Shown here in pieces: positions 1 through 5,632 of a stretch of DNA of 10,273 bases. The notes beneath the pieces are model-generated. The model did not search any database. It saw only the letters and a list, made by a program, of their open reading frames with translations, and was not told the origin of the DNA. Each line of letters starts with the position of its first letter. The stretch's first letter is position 1. Source of the DNA: Candidatus Falkowbacteria bacterium HGW-Falkowbacteria-2 (lineage in GTDB: Bacteria > Patescibacteriota > Patescibacteriia > Patescibacteriales > UBA12465). The position numbers were made by a program, and so were the translations under genes. The DNA lies in the NCBI GenBank assembly GCA_002841655.1, contig PHAH01000021.1, positions 1 to 10,273 on the forward strand. Direction: 5' to 3'.

Positions 1-372
1 TGGAGCGGCACCGACTACGACTTCGTCCAACCCCGGAACTTCGAATTACTGATGTGGGGCTGGAGCGCTCCCATTCAGAGCTGGCCCGGCAGGCTGAGGG
101 ACGTCTTCCACTCCGACCACAAGAACGTAGGCACGCTGAACATCCAGAGCTACGGTTATTACGCCGAAAATGTACATAACGACTTCCTGCAAATTGCCGT
201 GGAAACCGGACTCTTAGGGCTACTGGCTTTTATTTCGGTTTGGTTGGTGCCATTAAAACGTCCCTGCATTTGGATGTATTCTTCAATCTTTGTTGGCTGG
301 AAGTTTTTATTAATACTTGAACCGCTTAACTTGCCATTCTGGTATTCTAGGAGTGGATACAAACCAGTCTGA
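1..372 (+). CDS. O-antigen ligase-like polymerase fragment (Wzy_C type), 5'-truncated, chimeric 3' end
   Basis: The frame is open from base 1, so the start lies outside the window. It stops at TGA 370-372. Codons 59-75 read HNDFLQIAVETGLLGLL, the loop-plus-helix motif typical of Wzy_C O-antigen ligases and polymerases, which join or polymerise glycans at the outer face of the cytoplasmic membrane. Family members normally continue for several tens of residues, often with further membrane helices. Here, after about codon 82, the frame runs into sequence that is the antisense of the porB 3' end, so the last 40 or so residues are not ligase sequence. The first 240 bases are about 55% GC by hand count (131/240), clearly above the roughly 40% of the bases that follow. 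The family call rests on one motif, so it is moderate. The gene is broken by the junction near 230-256 and the product as written is probably not real. Confidence 0.55.
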   Translation, partial: WSGTDYDFVQPRNFELLMWGWSAPIQSWPGRLRDVFHSDHKNVGTLNIQSYGYYAENVHNDFLQIAVETGLLGLLAFISVWLVPLKRPCIWMYSSIFVGWKFLLILEPLNLPFWYSRSGYKPV

Positions 373-1031
373 ACTGCTAAGCGCGCGGCTTTAATTGATT
401 CATTAGTCTTAATTTTCCAACCAGGAATACACGGGGACAGTATTTGAATATAAGCAGGGCCTTCAGCTTGTAAAGCTTTTTTTACTTTTACAGTGATATC
501 GTCGGGGAAGGCAGCCGTGCTTTGAGCCACATATTTAACACCATGAGCGAGTGCTATGGCTAACATGTCTTTTTTTACTTCGTTTGCGCCGCTGGGGGTT
601 GTAGTTGTTTTGGCACCAGCAGGAGTAGAGCCTGATGCCTGAATGCCGGTATTGGAATAGGCTTCGGTGTCATAACAAATATATACAACGTCATCGCCAC
701 GTTCAAAGAGGCCACTTAAAAAACCAATACCAATGTCATAGGTGGCGCCGTCGCCGGCTTGAATGACAACCTTGGTTTTTTTCTTTTTCTTTCTTAGAGC
801 CGCCTTAATGCCACTGCCAACTGCCGCTGAGTTTTCAAATAAAGAGTGCATCCAGGGAAGATTCCAAGCGCTTTGCGGATGAGCCGTTGTGGTCACCTCT
901 AAACAACCGGTGGAGTTTACCAGTATCGTGTCTTTGTCCAAAGCCCGCATCACTGATTGAACGGCACTAAGTTGTCCGCAGCCAGAGCAGGCGTTATGAC
1001 CTGGGGTCAGGTTGTTTGTATTTGTGTTCAT
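159..1031 (-). CDS. porB: 2-oxoacid (pyruvate):ferredoxin oxidoreductase beta subunit, chimeric C-terminus
   Basis: This is the thiamine-diphosphate-binding subunit of POR, which oxidatively decarboxylates a 2-oxoacid to acyl-CoA and passes electrons to ferredoxin. Visible family marks are C15-x2-C18 near the N-terminus (CSGCGQ), C43 and C201 as the other likely 4Fe-4S ligands, and the ThDP/Mg site GDGATYDIG at 93-101, where the usual second Gly is Ala. The conserved block EAYSNTGIQ at 123-131 is followed by a Thr-rich stretch and SPCIPGW at 199-205. The C-terminal QGRF motif is at 256-259. Residues from about 261 to 290 have no family counterpart and are antisense to the upstream ligase fragment, so the natural stop is missing. 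Residues 80-87 form an unusual lysine run. The ATG directly abuts the TAA of the preceding pilin-like gene without a clear Shine-Dalgarno site, suggesting translational coupling. Substrate preference (pyruvate versus branched 2-oxoacids) is not provable here. Confidence 0.92.
   Translation of the reverse strand: MNTNTNNLTPGHNACSGCGQLSAVQSVMRALDKDTILVNSTGCLEVTTTAHPQSAWNLPWMHSLFENSAAVGSGIKAALRKKKKKTKVVIQAGDGATYDIGIGFLSGLFERGDDVVYICYDTEAYSNTGIQASGSTPAGAKTTTTPSGANEVKKDMLAIALAHGVKYVAQSTAAFPDDITVKVKKALQAEGPAYIQILSPCIPGWKIKTNESIKAARLAVQTGLYPLLEYQNGKLSGSSINKNFQPTKIEEYIQMQGRFNGTNQTEIKASSPKSPVSTAICRKSLCTFSA
228..258. other. Chimeric junction between ligase fragment and por operon
   Basis: Left of this interval the + strand encodes recognisable O-antigen-ligase sequence. 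Right of it the minus strand encodes the canonical PorB C-terminal motif (QGRF, codons overlapping about 252-263). Both reading frames cross the interval into antisense sequence of the other gene and then stop at unnatural places (159 on minus, 372 on plus). GC content changes at the same point. These facts together place a breakpoint here. Whether it is an assembly artefact or a genomic rearrangement cannot be told from this sequence. Confidence 0.7.
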
Positions 1032-2048
1032 TTATTCAGTATAACAGCAGTGGTTAGATAGACACTTACGACCAGTGTTGTCCTGATAGTATTTTTGGCC
1101 AGCCTGGCCGAGTGAGCTGCAGTTTTGAGAATAACAGCCAGCGCCTGGTTTTGATCCGCAGTATTCGCCCTCTTTACCATCACCGAGATAACACATTGTG
1201 TTATAGCAGTGGCCGGGGACCTTAACACCGTTGATATATGCAAAATACCAGTTGCCACTGTCAATTGTTTCACACTTGTCTCCGTTCTTTATTCCAAAGC
1301 AGTTAGCGATTAGCTTGTTGCACTCAGGGTGATTTACGCAGCGACCGTTTTTATAGTCATAAAGGTCAATAAATTTGTTGCCACATTTCTGCCTAACCGT
1401 TTGTTGGATGTCAGAGTCAAAACATTTAACGGCAGCGCCATCGCAGTCCTTCTGGATATTGCAACCGACTTTTGCATAGATACATTTGTTCACTCCGGCG
1501 ATGTATACGCCTTCCATAGTGCTAGTATAGGAAGTGCCTTTTTTTTCTTCACAATCATTGGAGAGAGTATTGGAGGCTTTGTTTCTGCCATCTTCTCTAT
1601 ATTCGCAGCAGACGTTTGCAATTCTTCTAATGCCAGTTATCTCGTGAATCTTGAAATTAATAAGGGCGGGATTAATCGTATTAAGCATAAACCAAGCACC
1701 AACGAGTAGCAGTAAACCAGAAATACTTCCGATGATTAAATTTTTTGCCTTGCCCACAGTGTCGCTGCTTCCAGCAGACGTAAGCCAGAGAATTCCTCCG
1801 GCCATTAAAACGACGGCGGCCAGAATTCCGCCAATGCCCAGACCATAATCATAAAATCCTTTAATAAATTCCCCAATATAGCTCGTATCTGACCGAGTCA
1901 TGCTAGTCGTGGCATTGAGAATTCCGGGCAACCCGACTTGAGGCTGAAAAATAATGGGGTCAGTCACATCAGCTCGCGCAATTCTAGGTAATAGGCCGGC
2001 TAACCAAGCTAGACTGGACACGAAGGCAATAGTTTGTTTTAACTTCAT
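1032..2048 (-). CDS. Pilin-like two-helix membrane protein with cysteine-rich C-terminal domain
   Basis: The 338-residue protein begins with a signal peptide (hydrophobic residues about 7-20, likely cleavage after ARA at 24-26). Two hydrophobic helices follow at about 71-92 and 103-124, separated by a short polar loop with Lys and Asp. This layout resembles the VirB2/TrbC-like pilin proteins common in Patescibacteria. All 20 cysteines lie between 147 and 338, including CC pairs at 147-148 and near the C-terminus, with many Gly, Asn and Tyr. That points to an extracytoplasmic, disulfide-stabilised domain that I do not recognise. The gene sits inside the por operon: it starts 4 nt after the porA stop and its TAA touches the porB ATG. 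It is therefore probably co-transcribed with enzyme subunits to which it has no obvious functional tie. It could be a surface fibre or adhesion component; no function is proven. Confidence 0.82.
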   Translation of the reverse strand: MKLKQTIAFVSSLAWLAGLLPRIARADVTDPIIFQPQVGLPGILNATTSMTRSDTSYIGEFIKGFYDYGLGIGGILAAVVLMAGGILWLTSAGSSDTVGKAKNLIIGSISGLLLLVGAWFMLNTINPALINFKIHEITGIRRIANVCCEYREDGRNKASNTLSNDCEEKKGTSYTSTMEGVYIAGVNKCIYAKVGCNIQKDCDGAAVKCFDSDIQQTVRQKCGNKFIDLYDYKNGRCVNHPECNKLIANCFGIKNGDKCETIDSGNWYFAYINGVKVPGHCYNTMCYLGDGKEGEYCGSKPGAGCYSQNCSSLGQAGQKYYQDNTGRKCLSNHCCYTE

Positions 2049-2052
2049 AGCT

Positions 2053-3189
2053 TTACCAAAATTTAATCCCCGCTTTGCCGGATGATTTAATGATATGCTT
2101 AATTGTTTGCAAGCTTACATCACGACCGCCCAAACCAACAATATTGTCGCTCAATACTCCTTTATAATTATACAGGGAAGAGCCGACCTCGGCGTATAGA
2201 GGCCCTGAGGCACCACTGGACATTGCCTTTTCAACAACGGCAATGTGCTTACAGGAAGTAGTGAATTGTCGGATATCAGGGAAAGGGCGGAAACTTCTGA
2301 TTTTGAGTAAGCCCACCGATTTATTGTCCTTAATTGTTTCTTTGATTGTGCCTGCCATTGAGCCCATAGCAATAATGAGTGTTTCGGGGTGGGAAGGACC
2401 ACAATATTCTAGTAGTCCGTTTTCGAATTTTGCTTTTACCGGTGATGGGGTGGGCAATATTTTCTTCCACTGCTTATATAGCTTGCTTATTAAAGGCAAG
2501 GCGTTTTTTAAATCAGTGTCTAGCTGTTTGCGTTCAAGCCAGTAGTGTTCGGATGTAAAGAAACCGCCGATGGTGGTGGGATTTTTAGTATCTAGGAAAG
2601 CACCATCAGTCGGGAGATAGTCAGGCAATATTTTTTTTATCGTTTTGTTGTCAGGAATAATAACGCTCTCATGAGAGTGGGTGAGAATAAATCCATCAAC
2701 GTTTACAGCAACGGGCAGATTAGTGCTTTCAGCGAGACGGTAAGCAATCACATGCAAGTCAACTGCTTCTTGATGATTCTCGGCAAACAACATTACCCAA
2801 CCAGCGTCGCGCATTGCCATCGCATCACTATGATCATTCCAGATATTAATGGGGGCACCCACAGCGCGGTTAGCAACGGTCATTACTAGGGGTAGACGCA
2901 GACCAGCGGCATTGTATAACACCTCGAGCATAAGTAGTAATCCTTGGGAACTGGTAGCGGTATATACGCGAGCACCAGCAGCACTGGCTCCGAGTACAAT
3001 GGAGGCGGCAGCGGCTTCACTTTCAGCGAGTAAATACTCGTAGTCTGCTTTTTTTTCAGCCTTAAAGCGCGCAAGGTCTTCAACAATGTGTGTTTGAGGG
3101 GTGATGGGGTATGCAGAAACAACATCAGGTTGGATGTTAGCAATAGTTTGCGCTATGGCACGTGATCCTTCAAGGAAACTAATCGTCAT
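2053..3189 (-). CDS. porA: 2-oxoacid (pyruvate):ferredoxin oxidoreductase alpha subunit
   Basis: The 378-residue protein carries the pyrimidine-binding half of the thiamine diphosphate site of POR and, in its C-terminal half, the transketolase-C-like domain. The N-terminal hallmark YPITPQT is at 27-33. Family blocks follow: the AESEAAA region at 55-61, GASAAGARVYTATSSQGL at 67-84, a VANRAVGAP stretch at 105-113 that contributes to the active site, and IWNDHSD at 116-122. The length is normal for a separate alpha subunit of the four-subunit enzyme. It begins 3 nt after the porD stop and ends 4 nt before the pilin-like gene, so operon expression is likely. No Shine-Dalgarno motif is visible upstream. 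A 2-oxoisovalerate or other 2-oxoacid specificity remains possible, but the gamma-delta-alpha-beta gene order matches known pyruvate and 2-oxoisovalerate oxidoreductases. Confidence 0.93.
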   Translation of the reverse strand: MTISFLEGSRAIAQTIANIQPDVVSAYPITPQTHIVEDLARFKAEKKADYEYLLAESEAAAASIVLGASAAGARVYTATSSQGLLLMLEVLYNAAGLRLPLVMTVANRAVGAPINIWNDHSDAMAMRDAGWVMLFAENHQEAVDLHVIAYRLAESTNLPVAVNVDGFILTHSHESVIIPDNKTIKKILPDYLPTDGAFLDTKNPTTIGGFFTSEHYWLERKQLDTDLKNALPLISKLYKQWKKILPTPSPVKAKFENGLLEYCGPSHPETLIIAMGSMAGTIKETIKDNKSVGLLKIRSFRPFPDIRQFTTSCKHIAVVEKAMSSGASGPLYAEVGSSLYNYKGVLSDNIVGLGGRDVSLQTIKHIIKSSGKAGIKFW

Positions 3190-3192
3190 ATA

Positions 3193-3468
3193 TTATTCTG
3201 GTTTCATGGTTATGGCTGAAAACGGACATTCAGCTGCGCAAATACCGCAACCTTTACAATAGTCGTAATCGGGCTGAGCTTTTAATTTACCTTCTTTGTT
3301 GAGGCGCATGATGATACAGGCATCAGGACAAAGTTTGGCGCAACGAGTACAACCGGTGCATAATTCTTCGTTGAAGATTGGTCTTTGGGTGCGCCAAAAG
3401 CCGGTCTCATTCAATTTGGCTGAGCCGGGGAGGGCGGTTGGACGGTGCGGATTAACTGATTTCTTCAT
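3193..3468 (-). CDS. porD: 2-oxoacid (pyruvate):ferredoxin oxidoreductase delta subunit (2x[4Fe-4S])
   Basis: This small ferredoxin-like subunit relays electrons between the ThDP site/beta-subunit cluster and external ferredoxin. With the start used here it has 91 residues and two clean 4Fe-4S motifs: C37-x2-C40-x2-C43-x3-C47-P and C71-x2-C74-x2-C77-x3-C81-P. The N-terminal part carries the PorD pattern of TGFWR followed by RP just before the first cluster. I chose the ATG at 3466-3468 (MKKSVNPHRP) because it matches the usual PorD N-terminus and gives a 17-nt overlap with porG. An in-frame ATG at 3490-3492 would add 8 residues and enlarge the overlap. Neither has a good Shine-Dalgarno site, so the start is not certain although the gene is. 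The overlap implies translational coupling with porG. Confidence 0.93.
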   Translation of the reverse strand: MKKSVNPHRPTALPGSAKLNETGFWRTQRPIFNEELCTGCTRCAKLCPDACIIMRLNKEGKLKAQPDYDYCKGCGICAAECPFSAITMKPE

Positions 3469-4018
3469 ATTTAAAAGCCGCGTTGACGGCATTGATATTT
3501 TTTTTAACTTGTACCGACCCTTTGTCGGCTAATTTTTCCGTGATAGCGCTCTTTAGCGAATTCATGCTGATTGTGCCACTAAGACGTGCGAAAGCCCCCA
3601 GAACAACAGTGTTTACAATATTACGTTCGAGGTAATTTAAAGCGATCTCGGATGCTGGAATGGTTAAAATATTTCTGGCTTTGATTTTTCTTTTCACTAG
3701 CTTGCTAATCGTTTCAGGAGAATCTTTGCTGTTGATGATGAGCTTGGTGTTTGGCGTGATTCCTTTTAAGCAGACATCGTCATTTATGAGAGTGCTATCT
3801 AAGATAATCAAATAATTTGGTTCGTATATTTGTTCACGGGTTATAATTGTTTTCTTATCAATACGGGCGAAGGCTGTAATGGGGGCGCCGCTACGCTCTA
3901 CTCCAAAGAAGGGGAAGGCCTGTGCAAAATAGCCGTCTTTAAAGGCGGCATAGGCGATTAACTCGGCGGTCGTAACAACTCCTTGACCACCTCGTCCATG
4001 AACTCTTATTTGCAACAT
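3452..4018 (-). CDS. porG: 2-oxoacid (pyruvate):ferredoxin oxidoreductase gamma subunit
   Basis: The 188-residue protein is the gamma subunit of POR, a Rossmann-like domain that in related enzymes contacts CoA and holds the alpha and beta subunits together. The glycine motif GRGGQGVVT is at 8-16, followed by the family block QAFPFFGVERSGAPI and AFARI in the next 40 residues. Length is typical for the stand-alone subunit. It is the first por gene in the unit, starts 12 nt after the dsbA-like stop and overlaps the start of porD. The order porG-porD-porA-porB is that of archaeal and Thermotoga-type four-subunit enzymes, as opposed to the single-chain PFOR of many anaerobic bacteria. Here it is interrupted by the pilin-like gene before porB. 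Confidence 0.93.
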   Translation of the reverse strand: MLQIRVHGRGGQGVVTTAELIAYAAFKDGYFAQAFPFFGVERSGAPITAFARIDKKTIITREQIYEPNYLIILDSTLINDDVCLKGITPNTKLIINSKDSPETISKLVKRKIKARNILTIPASEIALNYLERNIVNTVVLGAFARLSGTISMNSLKSAITEKLADKGSVQVKKNINAVNAAFKYEEIS

Positions 4019-4030
4019 GGGCTATTTAAA

Positions 4031-4783
4031 TTATTTTACTAACAAACCATCGATAACGTTAATAAAATTTTCTTCGGGATAAAAACCAGTGACTTTATAG
4101 CGGTTAATAAACCAAGTCGGCGTGCCTTGTAGACCAAGTATTTCGGCGTCCGTGAAGTCGTCATTTAAGCGATAGAGATATTTCTTCTCATCAAGGCAGG
4201 TATTGAATTTATTTGAGTCGAGGCTCAATTCTGCCGCCAGCGCCTTCATCGGCTCTTTTACAGTATCGTCGTTAAGGGCGCTATATGAATCTTGTCGCTC
4301 AAAAATCTTGTCGTGCATTTCCCAGAAGCGTCCTTGTTCGCCGGCGCAATTAGCAGCTAAGGCCAGGCCAATGGAATTATCGTGGAAGAAATAGTTTCGG
4401 AATGTAAAGCGGACATCTTCAGGATATTTTTTAGCGAGGCTCCTTACCACTGGGGCTGCTTGCTGACAAAACGGGCAGGCGAAGTCAGAAAAAACAACAA
4501 TTTGCACTTTGGCATCCTTCGGGCCCAGGGTATAGCTTTCGCCGCGGCCATCGATGGCTGAGGTAATTTTTGCTATTTCCTTAGCTTCAAAATCAGCGCT
4601 CTCCTGTGTTCGTATCACCTGGACCTGATTCCACACATAAATCGAGCTGGCAATAATTGAACTTAATACTAATATTCCTAGGATTATTAACAACACCCCC
4701 CAAACCTTTTTATACCAAGGTCTGAGCTTTTTTTGGTGTCGTTCTTTCATTTCTAAGTACTCAATACGTTCATCTAGGCTCAT
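4031..4783 (-). CDS. Membrane-anchored DsbA-family thiol:disulfide oxidoreductase
   Basis: The 250-residue protein has a charged, helix-prone cytoplasmic N-terminus (1-27), one membrane anchor (about 28-50) and an extracytoplasmic thioredoxin-fold domain. The active site CPFC is at 103-106 after VVFSDFA, and the cis-proline loop GTPT is at 219-223, both standard for the thioredoxin_4/DsbA family that forms or exchanges disulfides in exported proteins. Two more cysteines, in the ANCAGEQG and NTCLDEK segments, match the second conserved pair in Gram-positive-type BdbD/DsbA relatives. It is the first gene of the minus-strand unit, 12 nt before porG, so it may share a transcript with the por genes and the 20-cysteine pilin-like protein, a plausible substrate. 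No partner such as VKOR or DsbB is in the window, so whether it acts as oxidase or isomerase is open. Confidence 0.9.
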   Translation of the reverse strand: MSLDERIEYLEMKERHQKKLRPWYKKVWGVLLIILGILVLSSIIASSIYVWNQVQVIRTQESADFEAKEIAKITSAIDGRGESYTLGPKDAKVQIVVFSDFACPFCQQAAPVVRSLAKKYPEDVRFTFRNYFFHDNSIGLALAANCAGEQGRFWEMHDKIFERQDSYSALNDDTVKEPMKALAAELSLDSNKFNTCLDEKKYLYRLNDDFTDAEILGLQGTPTWFINRYKVTGFYPEENFINVIDGLLVK

Positions 4784-4791
4784 AGATTTGA

Positions 4792-4820
4792 TTGAAAAAA
4801 AGAGTAATTTTATCTATACT
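4792..4820 (+). promoter_or_regulatory. Candidate sigma-70-type promoter for xth-leuS-rsmA
   Basis: TTGAAA at 4792-4797 and TATACT at 4815-4820 are separated by 17 bp, each matching five of six consensus bases. A start near 4827 gives a leader of about 40 nt to the xth ATG. It overlaps the early transcribed region of the opposing minus-strand promoter. Prediction only. Confidence 0.55.
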
Positions 4821-4831
4821 GAAGACAGTAT
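4816..4831. repeat. Perfect inverted repeat in the divergent intergenic region
   Basis: ATACTG at 4816-4821 and CAGTAT at 4826-4831 are exact reverse complements around a 4-nt centre. The repeat covers five bases of the + strand -10 box and the predicted + start, and lies just inside the predicted minus-strand transcript. It could be an operator for both directions or a short hairpin in the minus leader. The 6-bp arms are short enough that chance is possible. Confidence 0.45.
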
Positions 4832-4844
4832 TAATAATGATTTA

Positions 4845-4853
4845 ATTATAACA
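4845..4853 (-). promoter_or_regulatory. Candidate extended -10 promoter for the dsbA-por unit
   Basis: Read on the minus strand, this is TGTTATAAT: a perfect TATAAT with the TG extension one base upstream. No good -35 hexamer is seen at 16-18 bp, which extended -10 promoters can tolerate. A start near 4838 would give a leader of about 55 nt to the dsbA-like ATG. The same nonamer precedes the gene at 8934. Prediction only. Confidence 0.5.
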
Positions 4854-4866
4854 CAAGACAAAGACG

Positions 4867-5631
4867 ATGAAAATTATATCTTGGAACGTGAACGGAATAA
4901 GGGCGGCGATCAATAAGGACTTTGAGTCTTTTCTGACTACCGAGAAGCCTGACATCATCTGTTTACAGGAGATAAAGATTGGTGATGTTGCCCGAGAAAA
5001 GGCGAATCTTAGCTTTTCTGGATATCAGGCCTTTTGGCATGGCGCGAAAAGGCCAGGTTATAGTGGCACGGCTGTTTTGATTAAAGCTGATCTAGACAAT
5101 ATCTCTGTCCGCAACGGTATTGGTGAGGACAAGTATGATGATGAGGGGCGGGTTCAAACCATAGAGCACCCTGACTTTTACCTAATTAATATCTATTTTC
5201 CTAATTCTAACGATATTTTGAGTCGCCTTCCTTATAAGCTAGAGTTCAACGAAGCTGTACTAAAGTTAGCTAAGGAACTAGAAAAAACGAAGCCCGTTAT
5301 AATTACCGGAGATTTTAACGTTGCTCATGAAGAAATTGATATTGCTCGCCCTAAAGCCAATGCCGGTTCAGCCGGATTCACCCTTGAGGAAAGGGCTTGG
5401 TTTAGTAAATTAATGGATAATGGTTTCATTGATACTTTCAGGTCATTTTTCCCTGATAAAGTGCAATATTCTTGGTGGAGTTTCCGTGGCGGCGCGCGCT
5501 TCAGAAATGTTGGCTGGCGGATTGACTATTTTGTTATTTCCGCTAAACTTAGAAAAAAGATAAAAAAAGCTTATATTCTTGATCAGGTCTTAGGATCGGA
5601 TCATGCCCCTATAGGGATAGAGCTCGAATAA
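4867..5631 (+). CDS. xth: Exodeoxyribonuclease III / AP endonuclease
   Basis: The 254-residue protein belongs to the exonuclease III/APE1 endonuclease-exonuclease-phosphatase family, which cuts DNA 5' of abasic sites and degrades 3' ends during base excision repair. All catalytic marks are present: WNVNGIRAA with N7, QEIK with the metal-binding E35, a tyrosine at 110 in IYFPNS, GDFN with D149 and N151, and the terminal GSDH with D245 and H246. The length matches the family. It is the first gene of the + strand unit, and its TAA lies 1 nt before the leuS ATG, so the two are probably co-transcribed and coupled. No Shine-Dalgarno site is visible before the ATG. The gene symbol may be written xthA or exoA in other annotations. 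Confidence 0.95.
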   Translation: MKIISWNVNGIRAAINKDFESFLTTEKPDIICLQEIKIGDVAREKANLSFSGYQAFWHGAKRPGYSGTAVLIKADLDNISVRNGIGEDKYDDEGRVQTIEHPDFYLINIYFPNSNDILSRLPYKLEFNEAVLKLAKELEKTKPVIITGDFNVAHEEIDIARPKANAGSAGFTLEERAWFSKLMDNGFIDTFRSFFPDKVQYSWWSFRGGARFRNVGWRIDYFVISAKLRKKIKKAYILDQVLGSDHAPIGIELE

Positions 5632-5632
5632 T

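Noticed and set aside
1028..1273. Minus-strand reading frame overlapping the 3' end of the pilin-like gene
   Set aside because: It lies almost wholly within the pilin-like gene in another frame, shows no domain, and the cysteine pattern and signal peptide of the main frame are convincing.
1329..1848. Two plus-strand reading frames antisense to the pilin-like gene
   Set aside because: Both are shadows of the pilin-like coding frame: hydrophobic stretches arise from its antisense, with no recognisable motif or start signal.
2243..3143. Several open frames within porA on both strands
   Set aside because: porA has strong family motifs along its whole length, so the other frames are incidental.
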